DNA from: JAHJKV01 sp963678135
GTDB taxonomy: Bacteria; Desulfobacterota; Desulfovibrionia; Desulfovibrionales; Desulfovibrionaceae
DNA length: 64,000 nucleotides
Assembly: GCA_963678135.1 (NCBI GenBank)
Contig: OY782667.1
Location: 434,001 to 498,000 of the forward strand
Reading direction: 5' to 3'
Below are positions 1 through 9,118 of the stretch, piece after piece. Numbering within the stretch: position 1 is the stretch's first letter; each line of letters begins with the position of its first letter. The notes below the pieces were generated by a model, which was given only the letters and a program-made list of their open reading frames with translations, was not told the origin of the DNA and made no database searches. The translations under genes and the position numbers were made by a program.

Positions 1-588
1 ATCCAGTTCATCATAGTCTTCTTCATCATCGCTACCAGAAGAAGCGGGGGAGCCAGCAGCTTGAGCTGAGCCTGTGGTTTGAGCTGTGCCTGTGGCTTCT
101 GCATTGGCAAGCATTGCTTCTGGCATACCAGACTCAAGCCCGGCGCTGAGTTCATCAGTAGTCAGATAGCCATCTCCATCTGCATCCATGGATTCAAACA
201 TTTCTTGGCTTAAAGGTGTTTCCTCAAAACTAAGCAGTCCGTCACCATCAGCATCATCTTGAGCAAAAATATCTTCCACCATTTCTTCCAGACTGTACAT
301 TTGAACACTTAATTGCCCCATAAGGCTTTGTTTTTCCATATGAGCTTTAGCATCAGCACTTAATTCTTCAGCCGAAAGATACCCATCGCCATCAGAATCA
401 ATCAAATCAAAACGCTGTTCATCAAGTGGCGTTTCTTCTAAACTGAGTAGCCCATTTCCGTCAGCATCATCTTGCTTAAGTATAGCTGAAGCAAAATCTT
501 CTACACTGCCAGCTTTTGAGGAGGAAGACTGCATCATCCCAAGAAAATTTGAGCTTACAGTCGAATTTTCAACTCCAAAAATGCTCAC
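1..588 (-). CDS. EF-hand calcium-binding protein (3' end outside window)
   Basis: This frame is open for 196 codons from a GTG start at 588 to the window edge, so the C-terminus is missing. The start is set by an AAAGGAG Shine-Dalgarno a few bases upstream. The protein holds four EF-hand loops in two pairs, with cores DDADGNG, DSDGDGY, DDADGDG and DADGDGY, each followed by an acidic residue at loop position 12. A low-complexity tail rich in Ala, Gly, Thr and Ser then runs into an acidic stretch (SDDEEDYDE). No signal peptide or membrane segment is visible. Calcium binding is inferred from the intact loop residues; the physiological role is unknown. Such short EF-hand proteins in bacteria are often calcium buffers or sensors, but nothing next to it here points to a pathway. 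Confidence 0.85.
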   Translation of the reverse strand, partial: MSIFGVENSTVSSNFLGMMQSSSSKAGSVEDFASAILKQDDADGNGLLSLEETPLDEQRFDLIDSDGDGYLSAEELSADAKAHMEKQSLMGQLSVQMYSLEEMVEDIFAQDDADGDGLLSFEETPLSQEMFESMDADGDGYLTTDELSAGLESGMPEAMLANAEATGTAQTTGSAQAAGSPASSGSDDEEDYDELD

Positions 589-762
589 TTTTTTCTCCTT
601 TGTTACAATTAAAACAAGGCAAATATTGCCGATTTCTAGCCAAACACAAAAAGAGCAAGAAGTACGCCATGATATTACAGGGTAAAGGCATTCGAAGGGC
701 TCAGGTCAAAAGCACTTGAATCTCAGCGTAAACACCTTATTCCCTTACTGCCTTCCCCTCTT

Positions 763-903
763 GTCATCCTGCGCGTAAGTCGCAGGATCCAGTTCTTCTT
801 TCTTACCTTTTTTTGTCCCTCTTCTTTTTTGCTTCTTCTCTTGCAGTGTTGAAATCTCTCAGTCCAGTTCTGCTGGATTCCGCGACTTCGCGCGGAATGA
901 CAG
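763..903. repeat. Dispersed palindromic repeat, copy A (two palindromes)
   Basis: A non-coding stretch of about 450 bases (589-1060) separates the EF-hand gene from the helicase gene. It contains the palindrome ATCCTGCG-cgtaagt-CGCAGGAT (766-788) preceded by GTC, and a second related palindrome near 876-898 (ATTCCGCG...CGCGGAAT) followed by GAC. The two ends, GTCATCC...CCAG and CTGG...GGAATGAC, are inverted relative to each other with a pyrimidine-rich spacer between. The same first palindrome recurs near 14938, 50277 (inverted) and 58205. It resembles a REP or MITE-like element; no transposase is present. Confidence 0.75.
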
Positions 904-913
904 AGAGAGGGTA

Positions 914-1048
914 GCTGAATGGCGGAAAAATGAATATGCGTTTTTGCTGAATGGTGGAAAGCGGAAAAGTGAAGATGCGTTTGTGCTAAATGGCAGAAAA
1001 GTGAATATGCGTTTTTGCTAAATGGCAGAAAGGTGAAGATGCGTTTGC
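914..1048. repeat. Imperfect tandem repeat, four copies of about 33 bp
   Basis: Four adjacent copies begin at 914, 946, 985 and 1017. Each follows the pattern GCTRAATGGYRGAAAR then TGAAKATGCGTTT; copy 2 carries an extra 7 bases. The array ends just before the 3' end of the helicase gene. It lies in non-coding DNA between two genes; no function can be read from it. Confidence 0.75.
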
Positions 1049-1060
1049 CCTGTTGCTGGA

Positions 1061-3037
1061 CTACGAGGCCTTGATGCTGCTTTTTTTCTTACGCCTGCGT
1101 CTGCGTGGACGCTTTTTACGGACAGGAGATTCTGTTGGTGTAGGGGGAGTTGCAAAAGTATTCTCTACAAAATCTTCCTGCACAGCAGGAGAGAGCGTTT
1201 TGTCCTGTGTGCGGGATTGCGGCTTGTTCTCTTGAGCATTTTTCTTTGTTGTTTTTCCTGTATTCTGTTGTGCTTTTTCAGCAAAAACATTGTTCTCAAA
1301 ATAATGCAACAAGATGGCGATAGTTTGTATTCCTTGTTCATTCTGCCCCAACTCTTGAGCCAAAGGCAAAAGTTTTGCTAATTGCTTCTTGCTTGGCGGA
1401 CGCATGGAACGTAGGCTTTTAAGCAAAGGATGTTCACTTTTGGGAGCTTGTTTTTTGCTGTTAGCAGCAACTTTTTTGGGCAAAGGAGTGTAGACGGTAC
1501 GAAAATAGTATGCTGCCAAAAGCATGGACAAAAGATTTTTGCCGTTATCCTCTTGGTGCATATCTTTAGCCAGAGGCAAAAATTTCATAAGCCTCTCTCG
1601 TGAAAGAGGTTTTAATAGCTTATAGTCTTTACTAAGAGATATACTTAAGGCTTGGAAATCTGGCTCTTTTTCATCTTCAAAAATTTTAGCTTGTATGTTT
1701 TTTGCTAAACCGTGCACATGTGCATGGTAAAATTCATCCAAAAGCATAGCAAGCTGCGCTAGGCTTTCACTTTGCAGGGCAAGTTGTTCTACAAGAGGCA
1801 CAAATTGGCGAAACTCTTTGCCAAGTCTTCTGTATTCAGCTTCAAGCAAAGCTGTAGTACGTTCAGCAACGATACTACACACTGTGTTTGCTTCCGGTAT
1901 TTCTCGCTGGATAAGAGGAATTTTGAAATGTTCTCCTATACGCTTAAGTTCCATTTTTTGCATTAAATCCACAAGAGAAATAACTTCCCCTGCTGCCCCT
2001 GCCCTGCCAGTACGCCCTGAGCGGTGAATATATGCTTCCTTATCTTCTGGTGGTTCATAAAGAAAAACATGAGACAGTTCAGGTATATCAATGCCTCGTG
2101 CTGCGACATCCGTGGCAACTAAAAAGCGTATTTTCCCTTGACGCACTTTGTTTAATACTTTTTCGCGTTTGGATTGTGACAAATCAGAGGACAAGGCTGC
2201 AGCATTATAACCAAATTGTTTCAGCACTTCTGCAACAAAATTACAATTTGCTTTGGTATTCGTAAAAATAATGGCTGAACTTGGATTTTCCACTTCAATT
2301 AAGGTGGTCAAAACTCGTTCTTTGCCCATAGGTGGAACTTGGTAATACACATGAGAAACTTCTGCCACATGCACATGGTCTTGTGAGAGGCTAATAAATT
2401 GAGGTTCACTTAAAAAATCTTCGGCAAGGCGCAATACCATGGGAGGGAAAGTCGCCGAAAACATAAGACTGTTGATTTGCTGTTTTGGCAAATAAGTTTG
2501 GAGTTGTTGCATGTCTGGGAAGAAGCCAATGGAGAGCATACGATCCGCTTCATCAAAGACAAGGGTATCAAGCTGATCCAAACAAAGTGAACCACGCATC
2601 AAATGGTCAAGTATACGCCCCGGCGTTCCAACCACCAAGTGTGCGCCTTTATTAAAAGCATTGACCTGCGTTCCATAGCCTACTCCGCCATAGACCGGAA
2701 CTGTGCGTATTGTACCACCAGAAAGTATCTCGGCCTCTTGAGCAACCTGCTTGGCAAGTTCTCTGGTAGGCAAAAGCACCAAGGCTTGACAATAATTTTG
2801 CTTAGGATCAATGCGCTCAAGAAGAGGCAAAATAAAAGCCCCTGTTTTGCCTGAACCAGTGCGCGCTTGCACCATGACATCCTGCCGTTTCATAATCACG
2901 GCCATGGAGCGCGCTTGTACAGGCATGAGTGTTTTCCACCCAGCTCTGCCACAGGCTTGTTTGAGGCGCTCAGAAAGTTCATCAAACGAGACTTCAGGCC
3001 AAAGAGGGGCAGGCTGATCGCCTATATCGGCGTGCAT
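1061..3037 (-). CDS. DEAD-box ATP-dependent RNA helicase
   Basis: The 658-residue protein has the full set of DEAD-box motifs in order: Q-motif (phenylalanine near 18, MPVQARSM near 38-45), Walker A ARTGSGKT (about 58-65), PTRELAKQV, VFDEADRML with DEAD at 162-165, SAT in MFSATF, and motif VI HRSGRTGR near 336-343. It should unwind RNA duplexes in ribosome assembly or mRNA turnover. The region after the helicase core is long, with a central helical part and a very basic C-terminus rich in Lys and Arg (about the last 100 residues), fitting RNA binding; it lacks a clear DbpA-type domain. The ATG at 3037 has AAGGA eight bases upstream. Assigning it to RhlE, DeaD or RhlB is not possible from the motifs alone. 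Confidence 0.93.
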   Translation of the reverse strand: MHADIGDQPAPLWPEVSFDELSERLKQACGRAGWKTLMPVQARSMAVIMKRQDVMVQARTGSGKTGAFILPLLERIDPKQNYCQALVLLPTRELAKQVAQEAEILSGGTIRTVPVYGGVGYGTQVNAFNKGAHLVVGTPGRILDHLMRGSLCLDQLDTLVFDEADRMLSIGFFPDMQQLQTYLPKQQINSLMFSATFPPMVLRLAEDFLSEPQFISLSQDHVHVAEVSHVYYQVPPMGKERVLTTLIEVENPSSAIIFTNTKANCNFVAEVLKQFGYNAAALSSDLSQSKREKVLNKVRQGKIRFLVATDVAARGIDIPELSHVFLYEPPEDKEAYIHRSGRTGRAGAAGEVISLVDLMQKMELKRIGEHFKIPLIQREIPEANTVCSIVAERTTALLEAEYRRLGKEFRQFVPLVEQLALQSESLAQLAMLLDEFYHAHVHGLAKNIQAKIFEDEKEPDFQALSISLSKDYKLLKPLSRERLMKFLPLAKDMHQEDNGKNLLSMLLAAYYFRTVYTPLPKKVAANSKKQAPKSEHPLLKSLRSMRPPSKKQLAKLLPLAQELGQNEQGIQTIAILLHYFENNVFAEKAQQNTGKTTKKNAQENKPQSRTQDKTLSPAVQEDFVENTFATPPTPTESPVRKKRPRRRRRKKKSSIKAS

Positions 3038-3106
3038 AATGTATGATCCTTGTAAGGCTTTAACAAAGCATTTCTTCTCTCTTGGCCAGCCCTTCTGGTT
3101 TCGGTA

Positions 3107-4834
3107 TCAGTCATTCACCTGTAAGGCTGCAAGCATATTTGCTAAAAGCTCCGGCTTTTCTTGCAAATCTGTAGTTTTCAAATAATCCCTACGTTGGGCA
3201 AAGCGATCTTTAAGTGTTTGGATATACGCAGATTGATTATTTGTATTTTGCAAATCATAGGTTTCATAAAAACCGGGTAAAAGTGCGTCTACTGAATCTT
3301 GAGTTGGAATTTGAGAACCAGGGAGCAAAGGCCATTCTTCCCATTGCAGTTTATCAGTGAGAATTGCAGTTTGCAAAGTCAGAGAAGTTTTCAGGGCAAT
3401 AGGTTTCAAAATATCTGCTGCTCCATCCCAAAAACCAAGTGAGTTAAAAGAATAGCCACATGCGCCATGTTGAAACACATTGATAAACGCTTCGACATCT
3501 TGCCACAGGGGATACACTCTAAAGGGATTGGCATAGGGTACAAAAACAAGTTTTTTCAGTTCCTCTTCACTTACATTTTCAGCTGCATTGCGTTTTGTCA
3601 TCAAGGCTGCGCCCATGGCTACAGCAAGGTTTATGTCTGTAAATTTAAGGATTGGCGGCAGGCAGGCATCTTTCATCAGCCACGCCATTACTTCTGGGAA
3701 AGCACAGCGATTAACCCAACTGCCAAGCAGGTCACGATCCAGTAAAGCACGACCATTTCCATTACGCAGATCCTGACCAATGGGTAAATTCTTACCATTC
3801 ACCAAAATCTGGCCGTGATTCATAACGGAAATAAAATAGTTCCAATCAGGGTGTCCTAGGGGGCGTGAATCTGTTTTATCAAAAAGAGTAGGTTCCCAAA
3901 CACGGCAGACCTTATTTTCCACATCAATTTGAAAAGCATCATCATGCAAGACAACTTTTGAAAAATTCTTGGGCAAAGTGCCTTCATTATCAATAGAGTT
4001 TGTATGAGAAGATTTGCCAGTTCCGGAAAGACCAAAAAAGGCAATAGAGCGTTTCCCTACTTTGGATTCAGAACCAGTGCAGGAAGAAAAATCTATCTCT
4101 TTGATGCCACCATGGCAGGCTGTCATGCCTAAGCGCAGTCCTGAATTCCAAGCGAGGGTCAAAGTCCCTTTTTTGCGCTCACCAAAATAACGCATTCCAA
4201 AATTAAAAATAACATTGGCATCTACATCAATCAGCGCAAGCTGCGGATTTCCCTGCTTATGGTAATAAGGATCGTCATTTTGCCACTCATTGTCGCCAAT
4301 AACCAAAATATCCTGAATATGCAGCTTTTTGCTGGCTGCATACTCTTTGCTGAGTTCTTCAAAGGGTGTAAAATTCACCAGCCAGTTAAAGATATTCATG
4401 GCATCATCTTCAGTGCCGAGGATGGTAGCTTTAAGCATAAGGTCTTTATCCAGTCCGAGAATGCCTTCTGCCTTGATAAGTGGCTTTTTTTGTAAGTCGC
4501 TGACAGCATCACGCAAATCAGCCAAAACTTTATTTTTATGCGAACCAAGCTCGTGATAAAACCTACGGGCTAGTGCCGTGCGCCCTACAATTTTGCCATG
4601 GCAATTATTGAGTACTTTTGCGCCCTTAGGCAAGCCAAGACGTTTGGCAACTTGAGGATAAATGGGCAGGTCGGTTTCTTGTACATCCCATTGTTTGAGT
4701 GCAAGTTCATACGCCTCTGCTGCGCTTACAGTTCGAACGTTTTTGTTCAAAATAAGAGTATCCGCAATCATGCGTAGCGGTGGTATCGCAGTAATATCTT
4801 CTTTATAATATTCATAGGTCGATTTGGTAGCCAT
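3107..4834 (-). CDS. pckA: Phosphoenolpyruvate carboxykinase (ATP-type superfamily), divergent
   Basis: The 575-residue protein matches the nucleotide-dependent PEP carboxykinase fold, which interconverts oxaloacetate and PEP. Recognisable elements are the metal-site region FGERKKG and ACHGG, the P-loop FFGLSGTGKSSHTN, and VVLHDDAFQID at the position of kinase-2. In the textbook ATP enzyme kinase-2 reads GDDE; here it is HDDA, so one acidic residue is lost, while both aspartates remain. It is also about 35-40 residues longer than the usual 530-540. I infer an ATP-linked carboxykinase of a separate subgroup, with gluconeogenic or anaplerotic use in a strict anaerobe. It is encoded alone between groEL and the helicase gene. 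Nucleotide specificity is not certain. Confidence 0.8.
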   Translation of the reverse strand: MATKSTYEYYKEDITAIPPLRMIADTLILNKNVRTVSAAEAYELALKQWDVQETDLPIYPQVAKRLGLPKGAKVLNNCHGKIVGRTALARRFYHELGSHKNKVLADLRDAVSDLQKKPLIKAEGILGLDKDLMLKATILGTEDDAMNIFNWLVNFTPFEELSKEYAASKKLHIQDILVIGDNEWQNDDPYYHKQGNPQLALIDVDANVIFNFGMRYFGERKKGTLTLAWNSGLRLGMTACHGGIKEIDFSSCTGSESKVGKRSIAFFGLSGTGKSSHTNSIDNEGTLPKNFSKVVLHDDAFQIDVENKVCRVWEPTLFDKTDSRPLGHPDWNYFISVMNHGQILVNGKNLPIGQDLRNGNGRALLDRDLLGSWVNRCAFPEVMAWLMKDACLPPILKFTDINLAVAMGAALMTKRNAAENVSEEELKKLVFVPYANPFRVYPLWQDVEAFINVFQHGACGYSFNSLGFWDGAADILKPIALKTSLTLQTAILTDKLQWEEWPLLPGSQIPTQDSVDALLPGFYETYDLQNTNNQSAYIQTLKDRFAQRRDYLKTTDLQEKPELLANMLAALQVND

Positions 4835-4980
4835 TATCCCTACAGCTCCTTGGTATCTGTGGCAAAATCATTGTCCAAACCAGTTATAAATAAGCTTTAC
4901 CCTAAATTACTCACTCTGACCATAGCCTTTGCCCATGTCAAAATGTTTCATATCTTTCTTTTATAAAATCAAAAAAACAA

Positions 4981-5012
4981 ACAAAAAACCCCCGTTTTTG
5001 TAAACAGGGGTC
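4981..5012 (-). terminator. Rho-independent terminator after groEL
   Basis: On the minus strand the stem ACCCCTGTTT pairs with AAACGGGGGT (positions 4988-5011) and is followed by a T run. It sits 30 bases after the groEL stop codon and closes the groES-groEL transcript before the PEP carboxykinase gene. Confidence 0.85.
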
Positions 5013-5043
5013 TTTTATTGTAGCTTTTACACAGTGATAGGGC

Positions 5044-6696
5044 TTAGTACATTCCACCCATTCCGCCCATACCACCCATGCCACCCATTCCGCCAGGCAT
5101 AGCAGGAGCAGCAGCTTCTTCTTTAGGCTTTTCAGCAATAGCACATGCAGTAGTCAGCAAAAGGCCAGCTACAGAAGAGGCATTTTGCAAAGCAATGCGA
5201 GTGACCTTTTTAGGATCAATAACACCGGCTTTGAGCATGTCTTCATATTCATCTCGTGCTGCGTTAAAGCCAATATTATCTTTTGCTTCTTTGACTTTTT
5301 CTACCACAACAGAACCTTCAAGCCCAGCATTGGAGGCAATCTGGCGCAGAGGTTCTTCAACAGCGCGGCGAATAATATCAACACCAGCCTGTTCGTCATC
5401 GTCAGAAACTTTGACTTTATCAAGAATTTTCCCAGTGCGAGCTAATGGAACGCCTCCACCGGGAACAATTCCTTCTTCTACTGCTGCACGAGTAGCGTTC
5501 AAGGCATCTTCAACGCGAGCTTTCTTTTCTTTCATTTCTGTTTCAGTGGCTGCGCCAACATTAATCACAGCAACACCACCTACCAATTTAGCCAAACGCT
5601 CTTGCAGTTTTTCACGGTCATAATCAGAGGAAGTGGCTGCTATTTCAGATTGAATCTGGCTAACGCGAGCTTTGATGTCCTCAGTTTTTCCGCTACCACC
5701 CACGATGGTGCAAGAATCTTTATCAATCACAACCCGAGAGCAGGAGCCAAGATCGGCAAGTGTCGCATTTTCAAGTTTGATACCTAAATCTTCAGAGGCG
5801 ACTGTTCCACCGGTAAGAGTGGCTATATCCTGCAACATAGCCTTACGACGATCGCCAAACCCTGGAGCTTTAATAGCAGAAACATTGAGAGTTCCGCGCA
5901 ATTTATTGACGACCAAAGTAGCCAAGGCTTCGCCTTCAATATCTTCAGCGATGATAAGCAAAGGCTTATTCAACTTTGCAACTTGTTCTAAAACAGGTAG
6001 CAAATCTTTCATGGCCGAGATTTTTTTCTCGTGCAACAGAATAAGCGGATCCTCAAATTCGCAAGTCATTTTTTCAGCATTGGTAATAAAATAAGGGGAA
6101 AGATAGCCACGATCAAACTGCATACCTTCAACCACATCCAAAGTGGTTTCAAGTCCTTTGGCTTCTTCTACAGTGATAACACCCTCTTTGCCTACTTTGT
6201 TCATGGCTTCAGCAATGATTTCACCAATCGTAGTGTCATTGTTGGCAGAAATAGTACCGACTTGGGCTATTTCTTTTTGATCACGAGTAGGTTTGGCTAC
6301 ATTGTCCAGTTCAGCGACAATGGCAGTGACAGCCTTGTCAATACCGCGTTTGATAGCCATGGGATTACGACCGGCAGCAACTAATTTCACGCCTTCGGTA
6401 AAAACAGCCTGCGCCAAAATCGTTGCAGTAGTGGTTCCGTCACCGGCAATATCAGAAGTCTTGGAAGCGACTTCCTTAACCATCTGTGCACCCATATTTT
6501 CAAACTTGTCCTCAAGCTCAATTTCTTTAGCAACAGTAACGCCATCTTTGGTGATGATGGGGGAACCGAAGCTCTTTTCAATAACAACATTACGTCCCTT
6601 AGGTCCGAGGGTTACTTTTACGGCGTTGGCAAGTTTATCCACACCGGTTTTCAGCTTTTCACGAGCCTTGGCGTCAAAAAGAATCTCTTTGGCCAT
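5044..6696 (-). CDS. groL: Chaperonin GroEL (Hsp60)
   Basis: A complete 550-residue GroEL. The N-terminus AKEILFDAKAREKLKTGVDKLA, the ATP site GDGTTTATILAQ and the GGM-repeat tail (GGMGGM repeated, ending in Tyr) are all typical. It forms the double-ring cage that folds proteins in the cytoplasm with GroES. The ATG at 6696 follows AGAGGAGA. groES lies 43 bases upstream, so the two form the usual groESL operon, ending at the hairpin at 4988-5011. The tail carries four to five GGM units, usual length for the family. Nothing odd is seen. Confidence 0.99.
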   Translation of the reverse strand: MAKEILFDAKAREKLKTGVDKLANAVKVTLGPKGRNVVIEKSFGSPIITKDGVTVAKEIELEDKFENMGAQMVKEVASKTSDIAGDGTTTATILAQAVFTEGVKLVAAGRNPMAIKRGIDKAVTAIVAELDNVAKPTRDQKEIAQVGTISANNDTTIGEIIAEAMNKVGKEGVITVEEAKGLETTLDVVEGMQFDRGYLSPYFITNAEKMTCEFEDPLILLHEKKISAMKDLLPVLEQVAKLNKPLLIIAEDIEGEALATLVVNKLRGTLNVSAIKAPGFGDRRKAMLQDIATLTGGTVASEDLGIKLENATLADLGSCSRVVIDKDSCTIVGGSGKTEDIKARVSQIQSEIAATSSDYDREKLQERLAKLVGGVAVINVGAATETEMKEKKARVEDALNATRAAVEEGIVPGGGVPLARTGKILDKVKVSDDDEQAGVDIIRRAVEEPLRQIASNAGLEGSVVVEKVKEAKDNIGFNAARDEYEDMLKAGVIDPKKVTRIALQNASSVAGLLLTTACAIAEKPKEEAAAPAMPGGMGGMGGMGGMGGMY

Positions 6697-6739
6697 TGTT
6701 CAGGTCTCCTCTATTTCTGTATGGTTTGAAAATGTAAAT

Positions 6740-7012
6740 TTACTCTACGATGGCAAGAATATCGCTTTCGCGCATAATCAAATGTTCAGTACCATCAATC
6801 TTGATTTCATTGCCGGCATATTTCGCAAAAAGGACAGTGTCTCCTGTTTTGACGGTCATTTTTTCGTCTTTTGTGCCGGGGCCTACCGCAATAACTTCAC
6901 CTTTCATGGGTTTTTCTTTGGCAGAATCAGGAATATAGATACCGCCAGCAGTTACCTGCTCTTCTTCGAGACGTTTAATTAAGACTCGATCACTTAAAGG
7001 CTTCAGTTTCAT
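6740..7012 (-). CDS. groS: Co-chaperonin GroES (Hsp10)
   Basis: A 90-residue GroES starting MKLKPLSDRVLIKRLEEE, with the mobile-loop region (EEQVTAGGIYIPDSAKEKP, residues about 15-33) that docks on GroEL and the VLFAKYAGNEIKIDG strand. A longer reading from a TTG at 7027 is possible, but the ATG at 7012 has GGAGGG at the correct distance and matches the normal family start. First gene of the groESL operon. No CIRCE inverted repeat is seen upstream; a vegetative-type promoter is listed at 7124-7151. Confidence 0.97.
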   Translation of the reverse strand: MKLKPLSDRVLIKRLEEEQVTAGGIYIPDSAKEKPMKGEVIAVGPGTKDEKMTVKTGDTVLFAKYAGNEIKIDGTEHLIMRESDILAIVE

Positions 7013-7123
7013 TGTTTTTCCCTCCAATTATCTTGAGTATTACAATACTTTTTTTCCGGCTAGGGTCTCAAGCAAGCACCTGTCTCCGGATTAGTACAGG
7101 ACAAATTTTCCGCTACGCAAGAG

Positions 7124-7151
7124 AAAATAAACATGCCACGAGAACTGTCAA
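7124..7151 (-). promoter_or_regulatory. Candidate promoter for groESL
   Basis: On the minus strand TTGACA (7146-7151) is separated by 16 bases from TATTTT (7124-7129), about 110 bases before the groES start. I searched the same stretch for the CIRCE repeat and for a heat-shock sigma-32 pattern and saw neither convincingly. Confidence 0.5.
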
Positions 7152-7307
7152 GCGACCTTTTTGACTTTTTTTGCAAAACATTTTGTAGGAAAGAAATGCT
7201 CGAACACCTTGAAAACATTTTGAAAACAGTATTGCTTCAAGTTTACGAAGGAGATGTTTGTGTGCTACACACTCAAAATTGATTGAGTGAAAAGGAGAAA
7301 ATGAAAA

Positions 7308-9098
7308 ATGGCGGAAGCAACTCATACGGAAAATAAAAATCTTTTTGAATTAAAAGCTCCTTTTTCAGATCCAATCCGTCGGGCACTTTTTGCGGTAATG
7401 AAAAGACCTTTGGCAAGGTTACTGTGTTTGCGGGAACTCAATGCTTTATATGAGCAAGCCATAAGTAAAAGCAAAGACGAAAATTTTGTAGATGCTGTCT
7501 TAGATAATGTTGGAATTCGGCTGGATTTACCCGAAGAGATGCTTCGCAATATCCCAACAAGTGGTTCTTGTGTGGTTGTTGCGAATCACCCTTTTGGAAT
7601 AATTGACGGACTTATTTTTCTTAAAATTTTACGAGCGGTACGCCCTGATGCAAAAATCATGGCTAATCAAATTCTAGCCATGATTCCTGAAATGCATGAA
7701 TATATGTTTGAAGTCGATCCATTCGGCACCACAGAATCAGCTTCACGCAGCATAGGAGGACTCAAAGCCTCAATGCGCTGGCTTAAAAACGGTCACTTGC
7801 TTGGCGTTTTTCCTGCTGGCGAAGTAGCCTCCCTGCGCCTTCGTAAACGCATGGTACGCGATCCACAATGGAATCCCACGGTAGGCAACATTATCCGCCG
7901 TGCAAAATGTCCGGCAGTTCCTTTATTCATAAAAGGGCATCATGGGTTTATGTTTAATGCTTTAGGTCTTGTGCATCCAAGCCTACGAACTGTGATGATT
8001 CCAAAAAGTAATTTTCAGCAAATAAATAAAACCGTGGAAGTGCGTATCGGACGCCCCATAGCAAGTAAAAAAATAATAAGTTTTCCGGATGATAAAACAC
8101 TGATTGACTACTTGCGCTTTCGCACTTGTGTTTTACGCCGATTTGAAGAAAAAAAAACTGAGAACACAGCACCAAGTCAAAAGTTTTTGCCCATTGCGCA
8201 ACCATGTTCTAAAACCCAAATACTTGCTGAAATCAATTCTTTGGACAAAGAAAGAATCCTTATCAATTCAAATCCTTTTATGGTCTTTGAGACCGAAGTA
8301 CGGACGAAACCTGGCTTGCTCCATGAAATTGGCAGGTTACGCGAAGAAACTTTTCGCCCTGTAGGTGAAGGTACAGGCCAAGCAAGTGATACAGATCGTT
8401 TTGACCTCACATATCGGCACCTCATACTTTGGGATACAGAAAAAGAACAAATTGCCGGAGCATATCGCTTTGGACGCACAGATGAACTTGTTGCCAAACA
8501 AGGGCGTAAGGGACTCTATTCAGCCACGCTTTTTAGATACAAAACTGAACTGATACACTATATCACCCCTGCTTTGGAAATGGGACGATCTTTTGTTTGC
8601 AGGGAATACCAGCGTAGTTACCAACCACTGCTCATGCTTTGGAAAGCCATTGGTGAATATGTGTACCGTAATCCTCAATATTCAAAACTTTTTGGCTGCG
8701 TCTCTATTTCAAATGATTATTCGCCTGTTTCTCGTGAAGTTATTGTGAAAACTCTATGCAAACATCGCTCTTTGCCTGAACTTGCCCATCTGGTAAAGCC
8801 CAAATGCCCACCTAAAAATACTTGCATGAAACGCCTTGATACCTGCGTACCAGAAACAATTTTCGATGATTTGGAGGAAATGCAGGATCTTGTTGGTGAT
8901 ATTGAAATTGATAAATCGATTCCAGTGCTCCTTAAGCAATATCTTAAGCTTGGAGGAAAAGTCATTGCCTTTAATATTGACCCTGGCTTTGGAGATTGCA
9001 TGGACGGATTGATCTTAGTGGACTTAAAACAGACCGAGCCAAAACTCCTCAAACGCTTTATGGGAGCTGGGAAAACAGAAGAATTTTTAGGGAATTGA
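7308..9098 (+). CDS. Two-domain acyltransferase, OlsF-type ornithine-lipid synthase candidate
   Basis: The 596-residue protein joins two acyltransferase domains. Residues about 60-270 resemble lysophospholipid/hemolysin-type O-acyltransferases, with the HPFGIIDG catalytic block and FPAGE. Residues about 320-560 resemble the GNAT-like N-acyltransferase that acylates ornithine (pattern LREETFRPVGEGTG, then FDLTYRHLILWD and AGAYRFG). This is the architecture reported for bifunctional OlsF, which makes ornithine lipids in one polypeptide; one domain forms lyso-ornithine lipid and the other adds the second acyl chain. The substrate here is inference. It stands alone, divergent from groES. The ATG at 7308 has AAGGAG about 12 bases upstream, rather far; no better in-frame start is seen. 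A single-domain hemolysin-like annotation would also be defensible. Confidence 0.75.
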   Translation: MAEATHTENKNLFELKAPFSDPIRRALFAVMKRPLARLLCLRELNALYEQAISKSKDENFVDAVLDNVGIRLDLPEEMLRNIPTSGSCVVVANHPFGIIDGLIFLKILRAVRPDAKIMANQILAMIPEMHEYMFEVDPFGTTESASRSIGGLKASMRWLKNGHLLGVFPAGEVASLRLRKRMVRDPQWNPTVGNIIRRAKCPAVPLFIKGHHGFMFNALGLVHPSLRTVMIPKSNFQQINKTVEVRIGRPIASKKIISFPDDKTLIDYLRFRTCVLRRFEEKKTENTAPSQKFLPIAQPCSKTQILAEINSLDKERILINSNPFMVFETEVRTKPGLLHEIGRLREETFRPVGEGTGQASDTDRFDLTYRHLILWDTEKEQIAGAYRFGRTDELVAKQGRKGLYSATLFRYKTELIHYITPALEMGRSFVCREYQRSYQPLLMLWKAIGEYVYRNPQYSKLFGCVSISNDYSPVSREVIVKTLCKHRSLPELAHLVKPKCPPKNTCMKRLDTCVPETIFDDLEEMQDLVGDIEIDKSIPVLLKQYLKLGGKVIAFNIDPGFGDCMDGLILVDLKQTEPKLLKRFMGAGKTEEFLGN

Positions 9099-9118
9099 TG
9101 TTAAAAAAATTGCTTTGC

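Noticed and set aside
5078..5623. Long plus-strand frame opposite groEL
   Set aside because: Shadow of a conserved gene; groEL is certain in the other strand.
7197..7283. 28-codon frame upstream of the two-domain acyltransferase (starts near 7197)
   Set aside because: Has an AGGA before the ATG, but too short and with no features to support a gene.
7028..7300. CIRCE operator or sigma-32 promoter before groES
   Set aside because: No TTAGCACTC inverted repeat and no convincing sigma-32 boxes seen.
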